DNA of 64,000 nt from Zingiber officinale (lineage: Eukaryota; Streptophyta; Magnoliopsida; Zingiberales; Zingiberaceae). The position numbers and the translations under genes are program-made. Each line of letters starts with the position of its first letter. The stretch's first letter is position 1. The notes below the pieces were generated by a model, which ran no database searches, was not told where the DNA came from, and saw only the letters and a list, made by a program, of their open reading frames with translations. This document shows positions 21,657-32,896 of the stretch, piece after piece. Location: NCBI RefSeq assembly GCF_018446385.1, contig NC_055992.1, positions 102,194,947 through 102,258,946 of the forward strand, in the 5' to 3' direction.

Positions 21657-24573
21657 CGGTTATGTTTAGAAAAGGTAGGAAATTTTATTTAAGGAAGTTA
21701 ACAGAATACCGGGTTATTAAAAAGAGAAACTTAAGGCTTAATTTTCCCGTGACCTAAACCTAATCCTTTTCCCTCCCGATCCCTTCCTCTCTCGCACGAC
21801 AAAGGCAGCTCGGGCGGAAACAAGCCGCGGCTAGGGCACGATTCCGGCGGCCGGCGGGTGGCTAACTCGGGGTGGTTCTTCACCGTCAGGATCCTTTCGT
21901 CGAGGAGGGTCGGTGAGCACGAGAGGAGGCCAGAAATCTCAAGTTGCCCGAACCCTAGAAGCACTAGAAGGTTCCTCCTTCGGCTGTGAGTCAAGGAAAC
22001 GAAGGTAAGCGCTTCCTCACCTGCAGTAGAGTAGCTCCGGGTTCTCGTTTCTTCCTTGTTTTCGAATTTTGCTATGGGGATTTCCGTTTAGGGCTTGTTG
22101 CCGTGAGGTTGATTTCTTGTGAAACCTGCTGCCGAGAATCTCAAGGAAAGGAATTAATTGGTTTGTTAGGCATATGTTTTGGTTTCTACAGATTTCGGAT
22201 TTATGCTGTAAAATTCTATTTGTCACAGCATTCACTTCCTTTGTTTCCCTGCCGTGATGTTCTTGTAGGAAGATGAGAAGGGGTTTCATTGGGTTTGACA
22301 AATAGTTAGGCTTCTCAATTCTGATAGCAAGCAAGTTGATTTCTTAGGTTGCAAATCAGCAAGTTTTATTCCTTTTGTTATAAATTCAACAGGTTAGTTA
22401 ATTTAGTTTTCCTTCAACAAGTTAGCTAAATTCAGTCATAGTTTTTTGTGCTAGTTAGTGGGCACGAACAACCCTATACATATATATATTTAGCATCTGT
22501 TTAGACCTTTTGTACTATGTAGTGGCACGAACAACCCTTACTCCAAGTACATAGTTAGTTTTCTGTTGAGATACATAGTAGGTTTTAGTTTTGTTCATGC
22601 TAAGCAATTGACATGAACGACAATAGTTTTGGGAGCAGCAGTTGAAAGAAAATAGAAGTGTAGAATTTTAGATTCCTAAAAGCAATCTAGTTCTTTTCAA
22701 TTTGTGGTTTAGCAAGTATAAGATTTAGTTTTTCTTACCGTGTAGTTTTAGTTTTCCTCTTCGTGCTCAAGTTCCAGATTTAGTTCTCTTTAGTTTTCCT
22801 TTTGTTAACTTTGTATCTAAGTATAAGATTTCAGTTTCAGATTTAGTTTCTTATGCTTCCTTAACTAGTTGGAACAACCCTTATATTTAGCATACAAGTT
22901 TAGATCTTTTTGTGCCATTAATGGGCACGAATAACCCTATGTTTAGCATTTTCTATTTAGACTTTTTTTGCTATTTAGAGGGCATGAACAGCCTTGAATC
23001 TAAGTACATAGTATTAGTTTTTCTTTGCTATTTTAACAAACATGATCAGCCCTGTTTATTAGCATTGCAGTTTTGGTTTCTTCTCTATTTTAACAAGCAT
23101 GAACACCTTCTCTCTAAGTGTATGCAGTTTTCCTTTTAAAAAAAATGCAGATCTTTCTTTCTTTGATATATTTCTGCTGTAGCATGTCTAAAGATTTCAG
23201 AATTGTTTTCCTTTGTTTTAAATCTGTTGTAGCATGTTTGAAGAAGTTAGATATGCTTTCTTTTGATTTGTCTCTGATATAGCATGCTTATAGAAGTCAG
23301 ATTTTCTTTCCTTTGATTTAATTCTGTTGTAGCATGCCTATATTCTTTTTAAGAGTTTAAGAATAATATAAGAAAGATAAAGAAAAGAAAGAAAAAGGCC
23401 AAGGCTTAAGTATATCCCAAAGTCAAGACTTTAGGGATTTTGGCACATAAGGTGCTTATTAAAATGCCAAGGCATTATATATTAGAAGTATTAAAAGATA
23501 ACAAGTATTTTACTTTTATCAGTGGCACTGTGTTGGACTCTCTGTCCTTGGGTTGGGCTCCCATAGTCATCCCTAGGTTTAGATAACCAAGTAGTAACGG
23601 CTCGGACGACGGTCGACGGTCGACGATCGACGACCATAGAGTCGCCAAATGGGCCGCCGAATGGGTCGGGTCGTTACAAAAGTAAAAGCACAGTTGCCGG
23701 GCCCAAGAGAAGTTGATTATTATTTTAAAGTATTATAAGTATAAGTTTTTGAACAAGTAAAACGAGTTTTTCATAAACATAAAGTATTAAAGATTAAGTT
23801 TAGAACAAATGAAATAAGGTTCATATAGTTCTAAAAATCAGTAAGTTTAGTTCCTTATTCTACCATGTTTATCTAGTAGATGAGTAGTTTTCATGTTTAC
23901 CTTTTAGATGAGCAGCATTATTAACTATTAGAATTACATGAGTAGATTCCTTAGCTTTTCTTTGCTATTAGTTTGACATGAGCAGTTATGTTTATGCTTT
24001 ATTTCTTTTTAGAGCATATAGTTTCTAGTTCTTTTCGTATACATGCACATTCGTGATTTTGTGAGTTAGATAGCGCTTACTAAGCAAATTTTGCTTATAG
24101 ACTACACTTCCTCTTACTACAGATAAAGGAAAAGAAAAGATTTAGCAAGGAAGGCGACAAGGTGGCGTGGATGGTGTGTGATGCCAGGACTATGGAAGCC
24201 TTGAGACTTAGTTTAAGAATTTATTAAGATTGTCATTTATTAAGAATGTATTAGATGAGTCATTTAGTCTTCCGCTGTTAGTTAATTGTATGTTTTTATT
24301 TTGTTTCCGCTATTTATTACTTGCATGATTTGATTTCATTAAACTGCGTGGTGATGTTATTCCTTTTGTGTGTTTGATATGTGTTCCAGCCGCTTGTGGC
24401 TGTGTATATTATGTCATGTATTAATGATTATGGTCACCGGTACAGGGGAGACTCTGCCGGAATTTTTCGGTAGGGTTTCTTCGAGGATTTTAATTATACC
24501 GGTTAAGTAGAGTTAGTAGATAAGTAACGGTCATCCTTAGAGAGTAGTAGTAGTAAGAAGGGTGGTCGTTATA

Positions 24574-25135
24574 GTTGGTATCAGAGCAGTTCCCATTCTC
24601 CAGCATTACACATCAGCACCATCCTTACCGTCTTCAAGTAAGAAAGTATTTAATTTTATTTTATGCTTTCTTTATTATTTGCAGTATAGAGTATCTGCTT
24701 ATATGTGCTTAGGAAAGAAGAAAATTCATGTTTTAATTTTCTATGTTTTGATACATATGCTTAGAAAGAATAGAGACAATTTTAGTTTTGTTGCCCGTAT
24801 ATTCATATATACATAAGTATGTTTAGAAAGGATAGAGAAGATATCAGGTATTATTCTTGGCATAACTAGATGTTAAGATAGAGGACAAGACAGTGGGGAG
24901 TCAGAAGCCCAGTTAAGTAATTAGAACTAGAAGGACCACTAATAGGTACGATGCGATATGAATGATAAAGGACCGAAGAGTTAAGAGACTAAGGAACAAA
25001 AGAGTACCATTAGTGAAAGTTATCTAGAATAAGAAGTATGAGGAAGTTATTTAGGAGCGTAAGGACAGTATGAGACTGAGAGATCTAGAAATTATTCTAA
25101 GTTCGAGGACGAACTTTTTATAAGGTAGGGAGGAT
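24574..25135 (+). other. Element H internal region 1 (562 bp), no gag or pol
   Basis: Starts GTTGGTATCAGAGC (primer site for tRNA-Met) and ends GGTAGGGAGGAT (polypurine tract). Near the 3' end it keeps the last pol codons, KFEDELFIR followed by TAG. Everything between is non-coding. An 84-codon open frame crosses the LTR/internal border (24562-24816) and is repeated in each unit; I see no sign that it is a gene. The copies at 28428-28989, 29463-30024 and 30498-31059 are the same length. Confidence 0.8.
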
Positions 25136-28100
25136 TGTAACACCCCAAATTTCATGATTTGGAGTCCTAAAAGATCTTATTAAAATCTAGAAATGCTTTA
25201 GAAAAATTCTAGGGATTTTTAGAAATTTATAGAATATTTTTATGCAATTTTTGGAGGTCGTTTGGTATTTTTACTAAATGAAAGAAGTTTCGACAAAAAA
25301 ATGTCCAAGCTGAGGCTTGAACCGGCAACCCTTGACCCGAGCAAAACCCGGCTAACCAACTGGGCTAGCAGTTATTACTTGATCAAATAAGGATCGAATT
25401 GTATTTAAGTAATAAATAGTTAATAGCAGAATAAAAGGAGAATAAAAGGCTCGGCTGGGACTTTGAACCTGCGGCCTTTGGCTCGGTCAAATCCCGGCTG
25501 ACCAAGTGATCTAGCCATTGGTTCTGTTTAGAAAAGGTAGGAAATTTTATTTAAGGAAGTTAACAGAATACCGGGTTATTTAAAAGAGAAACTTAAGGCT
25601 TAATTTTCCCGTGACCTAAACCTAATCCTTTTCCCTCCCGATCCCTTCCTCTCTCGCGCGACAAAGGCAGCTCGGGCGGAAACAAGCCGCGGCTAGGGCA
25701 CGATTCTGGCGGTCGGCGGGTGGCTAAGTCGGGGTGGTTCTTCACCGTCGTGATCCTTTCGTCGAGGAGGGTCGGTGAGCACGAGAGGAGGCCAGAAATC
25801 TCAAGTTGCCCGAACCCTAGAAGCACTAGAAGGTTCCTCCTTCTGCTTTGAGTCAAGGAAACGAAGGTAAGCGCTTCCTCACTTGCAGTAGAGTAGCTCC
25901 GGGTTCTCGTTTCTTCCTTGTTTTCGAATTTTGCTATGGGGATTTCCGTTTAGGGCTTGTTGCCGTGAGGTTGATTTCTTGTGAAACCTGCTGCCGAGAA
26001 TCTCAAGGAAAGGAATTAATTGGTTTGTTAGGCATATGTTTTGGTTTCTACAGATTTCGGATTTATGCTGTAAAATTCTATTTGGCACAACATTCACTTC
26101 CTTTGTTTCCCTGCCGTGATATTCTTGTAGGAAGATGAGAAGGGGTTTCATTGGGTTTGACAAATAGTTAGGCTTCTCAATTCTGATAGCAAGCAAGTTG
26201 ATTTCTTAGGTTGCAAATCAGCAAGTTTTATTCCTTTTGTTATAAATTCAACAGGTTAGTTAATTTAGTTTTCCTTCAACAAGTTAGCTAAATTCAGTCA
26301 TAGTTTTTGGTGCTAGTTAGTGGGCACGAACAACCCTATACATATATATATTTAGCATCTGTTTAGACCCTTTTGTACTATGTAGTGGCACGAACAACCC
26401 TTACTCCAAGTACATAGTTAGTTTTCTGTTGAGATACATAGTAGGTTTTAGTTTTGTTCATGCTAAGCAATTGACATGAACGACAATAGTTTTGGGAGCA
26501 GCAGTTGAAAGAAAATAGAAGTGTAGAATTTTAGATTCCTAAAAGCAATCTAGTTCTTTTCAATTTGTGGTTTAGCAAGTATAAGATTTAGTTTTTCTTA
26601 CCGTGTAGTTTTAGTTTTCCTCTTCGTGCTCAAGTTCCAGATTTATTTCTCTTTAGTTTTCCTTTTGTTAACTTTGTATCTAAGTATAAGATTTCAGTTT
26701 CAGATTTAGTTTCTTATGCTTCCTTAACTAGTTGGAACAACCCTTATATTTAGCATACAAGTTTAGATCTTTTTGTGCCATTAATGGGCACGAATAGCCC
26801 TATGTTTAGCATTTTCTGTTTAGACTTTTTGTGCTATTTAGAGGGCATGAACAGCCTTGAATCTAAGTACATAGTATTAGTTTTTCTTTGCTATTTTAAC
26901 AAACATGATCAGCCCTGTTTATTAGCATTGCAGTTTTGGTTTCTTCTCTATTTTAACAAGCATGAACACCTACTCTCTAAGTGTATGCAGTTTTCCTTTT
27001 AAAAAAATACAGATCTTTCTTTCTTTGATTTATTTCTGTTGTAGCATGTCTAAAGATTTCAGAATTATTTTCCTTTGTTTTAAATCTGTTGTAGCATGTT
27101 TGAAGAAGTTAGATATGCTTTCTTTTGATTTGTCTCTGATATAGCATGCTTATAGAAGTCAGATTTTCTTTCCTTTGATTTAATTATGTTGTAGCATGCC
27201 TATATTCTTTTTAAGAGTTTAAGAAAAATATAAGAAAGATAAAGAAAAGAAAGAAAAAGGCCAAGGCTTAAGTAAATCCCAAAGTCAAGACTTTAGGGAT
27301 TTTGACACACAAGGTGCTTATTAAAATGCCAAGGCATTATATATTAGAAGTATTAAAAGATAACAAGTATTTTACTTTTATCAGTGGCACTGTGTTGGAC
27401 TCTCTGTCCTTGGGTTGGGCTCCCATAGTCGTCCCTAGGTTTAGATAACCTAGTAGTAACGGCTCGGCCGACGGTCGACGGTCGACGACCATAGAGTCGC
27501 CAAATGGGCCGCCGAATGGGTCGGGTCGTTACAAAAGTAAAAGCACAGTTGCCGGGCCCAAGAGAAGTTGATTATTATTTTGAAGTATTATAAGTATAAG
27601 TTTTTGAACAAGTAAAACGAGTTTTTCATAAACATAAAGTATTAAAGATTAAGTTTAGAACAAATGAAATAAGGTTCATATAGTTCTAAAAATCAGTAAG
27701 TTTAGTTCCTTATTCTACCATGTTTATCTAGTAGATGAGTAGTTTTCATGTTTACCTATTAGATGAGCAGCATGATTAACTATTAGAATTACATGAGTAG
27801 ATTCCTTAGCTTTTCTTTGCTATTAGTTTGACATGAGCAGTTATGTTTATGCTTTATTTCTTTTTAGAGCATATAGTTTCTAGTTCTTTTCGTATACATG
27901 CACATTCGTGATTTTGTGAGTTAGATAGCGCTTACTAGCAAATTTTGCTTATAGACTACACTTCCTCTTACTACAGATAAAGGAAAAGAAAAGATTTAGC
28001 AAGGAAGGCGACAAGGTGGCGTGGATGGTGTGTGATGCCAGGACTATGGAAGCCTTGGGACTTAGTTTAAGAATTTATTAAGATTGTCATTTATTAAGAA

Positions 28101-28427
28101 TGTATTAGATGAGTCATTTAGTCTTCCGCTGTTAGTTAATTGTATGTTTTTATTTTGTTTCCGCTATTTATTACTTGCATGATTTGATTTCATTAAACTG
28201 CGTGGTGATGTTATTCCTTTTGTGTGTTTGATATGTGTTCCAGCCGCTTGTGGCTGTGTATATTATGTCATGTATTAATGATTAGGGTCACCGGTATAGG
28301 GGAGACTCTGCCGGAATTTTTCGGTAGGGTTTCTTCGAGGATTTTAATTATACCGGTTAAGTAGAGTTAGTAGATAAGTAACGGTCATCCTTAGAGAGTA
28401 GTAGTAGTAAGAAGGGTGGTCATTATA
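25136..28427 (+). repeat. Element H LTR 2 (3,292 bp)
   Basis: TGTAACACCCC...CATTATA, about 98% identical to LTR 1 by eye. The GTCGAC repeat near 27470 has fewer units than in LTR 1. Both tRNA-like modules are present (about 25305-25370 and 25450-25520). Confidence 0.85.
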
Positions 28428-31400
28428 GTTGGTATTAGAGCAGTTCCCATTCTCCAGCATCACACATCAGCACCATCCTTGCCGTCTTCAAGTAAGAAAG
28501 TATTTAATTTTATTTTATGCTTTCTTTATTATTTGCAGTATAGAGTATCTGCTTATATGTGCTTAGGAAAGAAGAAAATTCATGTTTTAATTTTCTATGT
28601 TTTGATACATATGCTTAGAAAGAATAGAGACAATTTTAGTTTTGTTGCCCGTATATTCATATATACATAAGTATGTTTAGAAAGGATAGAGAAGATATCA
28701 GGTATTATTCTTGGCATAACTAGATGTTAAGATAGAGGACAAGACAGTGGGGAGTCAGAAGCCCAGTTAAGTAATTAGAACTAGAAGGACCACTAATAGG
28801 TACGATGCGATATGAATGATAAAGGACCGAAGAGTTAAGAGACTAAGGAACAAAAGTGTACCATTAGTGAAAGTTATCTAGAATCAGAAGTATGAGGAAG
28901 TTATTTAGGAGCGTAAGGACAGTATGAGACCGAGAGATCTAGAAATTATTCTATGTTCGAGGACGAACTTTTTATAAGGTAGGGAGGATTGTAACACCCC
29001 AAATTTCATGATTTGGAGTCCTAAAAGATCTTATTAAAATCTAGAAATGCTTTAGAAAAATTCTAGGGATTTTTAGAAATTTATAGAATATTTTTATGTA
29101 ATTTTTGGAGGTCGTTTGGTATTTTTACTAAACGAAAGAAGTTTCGACAAAAAAATGTCCAAGCTGAGGCTTGAACCGGTATTTTTATTTTGTTTCCGCT
29201 ATTTATTACTTGCATGATTTGATTTCATTAAACTGCGTGGTGATGTTATTCCTTTTGTGTGTTTGATATGTGTTCCAGCCACTTGTGGCTGTGTATATTA
29301 TGTCATGTATTAATGATTATGGTCACCGGTACAGGGGAGACTCTGCCGGAATTTTTCGGTAGGGTTTCTTCGAGGATTTTAATTATACCGGTTAAGTAGA
29401 GTTAGTAGATAAGTAACGGTCATCCTTAGAGAGTAGTAGTAGTAAGAAGGGTGGTCGTTATAGTTGGTATCAGAGCAGTTCCCATTCTCCAGCATCACAC
29501 ATCAGCACCATCCTTGCCGTCTTCAAGTAAGAAAGTATTTAATTTTATTTTATGCTTTCTTTATTATTTGCAGTATAGAGTATCTGCTTATATGTGCTTA
29601 GGAAAGAAGAAAATTCATGTTTTAATTTTCTATGTTTTGATACATATGCTTAGAAAGAATAGAGACAATTTTAGTTTTGTTGCCCGTATATTCATATATA
29701 CATAAGTATGTTTAGAAAGGATAGAGAAGATATCAGGTATTATTCTTGGCATAACTAGATGTTAAGATAGAGGACAAGACAGTGGGGAGTCAGAAGCCCA
29801 GTTAAGTAATTAGAACTAGAAGGACCACTAATAGGTACGATGCGATATGAATGATAAAGGACCGAAGAGTTAAGAGACTAAGGAACAAAAGAGTACCATT
29901 AGTGAAAGTTATCTAGAATCAGAAGTATGAGGAAGTTATTTAGGAGCGTAAGGACAGTTTGAGACTAAGAGATCTAGAAATTATTCTAAGTTCGAGGACG
30001 AACTTTTTATATGGTAGGGAGGATTGTAACACCCCAAATTTCATGATTTGGAGTCCTAAAAGATCTTATTAAAATCTAGAAATGCTTTAGAAAAATTCTA
30101 GGGATTTTTAGAAATTTATAGAATATTTTTATGCAATTTTTGGAGGTCATTTGGTATTTTTACTAAACGAAAGAAGTTTCGACAAAAAAATGTCCAAGCT
30201 GAGGCTTGAACCGGTATTTTTATTTTGTTTCCGCTATTTATTACTTGCATGATTTGATTTCATTAAACTACGTGGTGATGTTATTCCTTTTGTGTGTTTG
30301 ATATGTGTTCCAGCCGCTTGTGGCTGTGTATATTATGTCATGTATTAATGATTATGGTCACCGGTACAGGGGAGACTCTGCCGGAATTTTTCGGTAGGGT
30401 TTCTTCGAGGATTTTAATTATACCGGTTAAGTAGAGTTAGTAGATAATTAACGGTCATCCTTAGAGAGTAGTAGTAGTAAGAAGGGTGGTCGTTATAGTT
30501 GGTATCAGAGCAGTTCCCATTCTCCAGCATCACACATCAGCACCATCCTTGCCGTCTTCAAGTAAGAAAGTATTTAATTTTATTTTATGCTTTCTTTATT
30601 ATTTGCAGTATAGAGTATCTGCTTATATGTGCTTAGGAAAGAAGAAAATTCATGTTTTAATTTTCTATGTTTTGATACATATGCTTAGAAAGAATAGAGA
30701 CAATTTTAGTTTTGTTGCCCGTATATTCATATATACATAAGTATGTTTAGAAAGGATAGAGAAGATATCAGGTATTATTCTTGGCATAACTAGATGTTAA
30801 GATAGAGGACAAGACAGTGGGGAGTTAGAAGCCCAGTTAAGTAATTAGAACTAGAAGGACCACTAATAGGTACGATGCGATATGAATGATAAAGGACCGA
30901 AGAGTTAAGAGACTAAGGAACAAAAGAGTACCATTAGTGAAAGTTATCTAGAATCAGAAGTATGAGGAAGTTATTTAGGAGCGTAAGGACAGTATGAGAC
31001 TGAGAGATCTAGAAATTATTCTAAGTTCGAGGACGAACTTTTTATAAGGTAGGGAGGATTGTAACACCTCAAATTTCATGATTTGGAGTCCTAAAAGATC
31101 TTATTAAAATCTAGAAATGCTTTAGAAAAATTCTAGGGATTTTTAGAAATTTATAGAATATTTTTATGCACTTTTTGGAGGTCGTTTGGTATTTTTACTA
31201 AACGAAAGAAGTTTCGACAAAAAAATGTCCAAGCTGAGGCTTGAACCGGTATTTTTATTTTGTTTCCGCTATTTATTACTTGCATGATTTGATTTCATTA
31301 AATTGCGTGGTGATGTTATTCCTTTTGTGTGTTTGATATGTGTTCCAGCCGCTTGTGGCTGTGTATATTATGTCATGTATTAATGATTATGGTCACCGGT

Positions 31401-31532
31401 ACAGGGGAGACTCTGCCGGAATTTTTCGGTAGGGTTTCTTCGAGGATTTTAATTATACCGGTTAAGTAGAGTTAGTAGATAAGTAACGGTCATCCATAGA
31501 GAGTAGTAGTAGTAAGAAGGGTGGTCATTTCA
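28428..31532 (+). repeat. Three tandem 1,035-bp units (internal 562 bp + deleted LTR 473 bp)
   Basis: Units 28428-29462, 29463-30497 and 30498-31532, exactly equal in length. In each deleted LTR (28990, 30025 and 31060 onward) the sequence jumps from CTTGAACCGG to TATTTTTATTTTG, removing about 2.8 kb. The shared junction shows that the deletion came first and the unit was then multiplied, most simply by unequal crossing-over. The last LTR ends GGTCATTTCA and meets the ACAAC duplication. Confidence 0.9.
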
Positions 31533-31537
31533 ACAAC
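31533..31537. other. Target-site duplication of element H, right copy
   Basis: ACAAC, identical to 21269-21273. Confidence 0.8.
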
Positions 31538-32891
31538 CCTCCCACTGTGATGAGGCACTGTCTGTAGTTGTGTATCATTTTTGATACGTGTTGCAGTTTC
31601 TTGTGATATTTCATCTTACATTGTTGGTACTAAAGTAGGTGTGTCCTCTCTCATTTTTCTAGAACAATTTCACTCATGGGCTTATGGTTTATTACATAGT
31701 CCTCTTCTAAAAATCGGGCATTCGTACTAACAATGATCTTCTGATTTTTAGGACTATAAACTTCCTTTTGTTTCTCTAGGATAACCCACAAACAAGTGAA
31801 CTTCTGTCCAACTTATCAGTGTCTCCCTTCAGCACATGTGCTAGACTACCCCAAATCCGAATATGTTTCAAACTAGGCTTACGCCCATTCTACAATTCTA
31901 TGGGAGTAGAAGGCTCTGGCTTTAGAAGGTACTATGTTCATTGCTATTTCCAAAGTATATCCCCAAAATGAATTTGGTAATTCTGAATAACTCATCATCG
32001 ATCTAACCATTTCCATAAGAGTCATATACCTTCGTTCTGCCACATCATTCTGTTGGGGTGTACCAGGTGCAGACAGTTGGGATTGAATCCCTACTTCTGA
32101 TAAGTAACTCCTAAACTCTCCTAAGAAGTACTCGCCACTACGATCACACCGTAGTGTCTTGATACTTTTACCATGACGTTTCTCTACATCAGCCTTGTAC
32201 TCTTTGAACTTATCAAAGTACTCAAACTTGCGGTGCATCAAGTATATGTATCCATATCTCAAATAGTCATCTATAAAAGAGATAAAATATTCAAAACCAC
32301 CTCTTGCCTGGATAGTCATAGGTCTACACAAATCAGAATAATTCCAAAACATCTTTGGCTCTATACCCCTTAGTCTTAAAAAGCCTCTTGATCATTTTTC
32401 CTTCTAAGTAAGACTCGTAGGTTGGAAAGTTTTCTGCCACCAATGAATCCAAAAGTCCATTGGCTATTATCCTTTGAATCCTACTCAAGTTAATATGACC
32501 TAACCTTAGATGCCAAAGATATGATTGGTTCATTTCTGAAGGTTGCTTTCTCTTATTAGTATTAGAAGATGTGTTACTTGTTGCATCGTGGGAGTTATTG
32601 GATTAGAGTATATAAATTACCAACCAATGTACCAGAATAGATAACTTTCCTATTTCCCTTGATAACACCTTTGTTAGCAAAATAGACAGAATATCCATCC
32701 TTATATAGTTTAGAAACTGAAATCAAGTTCTTTCTAAAACTTAGTACGTAAAAATAATTTCTCAAAATCCATGTTTTCTATCAGAAGATAAACATCTCCC
32801 ACTGCAAAGCTGCTACTTTTGTAGCAGTGCCCATGTAGACGGTGTTTTCCCCTTCATATAGTTGTCGGATTTCCTGGACCCTTGCAATGAA
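31538..32891 (-). pseudogene. Element B integrase and neighbouring pol
   Basis: Minus-strand Copia pol between inserts H and G. At 32533 the GAG-pre-integrase motif LWHLRLGHINLSRIQ is clear. Integrase follows: FISFIDDYLRYGYIYLM, TLRCDRSGEYFLGEF (second catalytic Asp in CDRSGEY) and APGTPQQNDVAERRYMTLMEMVRSMM (third acidic residue in NDVAER). A frame break near 32335-32350 separates the two blocks. From about 31879 to 31538 the linker to RT is readable but broken. The sequence at 32560-32891 is protease-to-integrase spacer with stops. The DDE residues are all present although the gene is dead. Confidence 0.85.
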
Positions 32892-32896
32892 TTACA
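32892..32896. other. Target-site duplication of element G, left copy
   Basis: TTACA; repeated at 42257-42261. Confidence 0.85.

Larger units (their letters stand above)
21274..24573 (+). repeat. Element H LTR 1 (3,300 bp)
   Basis: Starts GGTAACACCCC (first T changed to G) and ends GGTCGTTATA. It holds two tRNA-like modules near its 5' end, a GTCGAC-rich short repeat at about 23605-23635, and a region of repeated ggcacgaacaaccct-like phrases (22460-23100). Open frames of up to 105 codons occur, but none has recognisable homology. Confidence 0.85.
21274..31532 (+). mobile_element. Gutted Ty3/Gypsy element H, head-to-tail concatemer of five LTRs
   Basis: One insertion (ACAAC on both sides) containing LTR-internal-LTR-internal-LTR-internal-LTR-internal-LTR in one orientation. 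LTRs 1 and 2 are full length (3,300 and 3,292 bp); LTRs 3 to 5 are each 473 bp and share the same internal deletion. All four internal regions are exactly 562 bp. The element starts TGTAACACCCC, uses a tRNA-Met-type primer site, and its internal 3' end keeps the tail KFEDELFIR-stop followed by GGGAGGAT, as in chromovirus-type Gypsy elements. No gag or pol remains. Confidence 0.85.

Noticed and set aside
21986..22334. Frames of 96 and 105 codons in H LTRs (also 25848-26196)
   Set aside because: Overlapping frames on opposite strands within a non-coding LTR, kept similar only because the LTRs are young duplicates.
24562..24816. 84-codon frame repeated four times in element H
   Set aside because: It spans the LTR end and primer site, has no homology, and is copied only because the unit is tandemly repeated.
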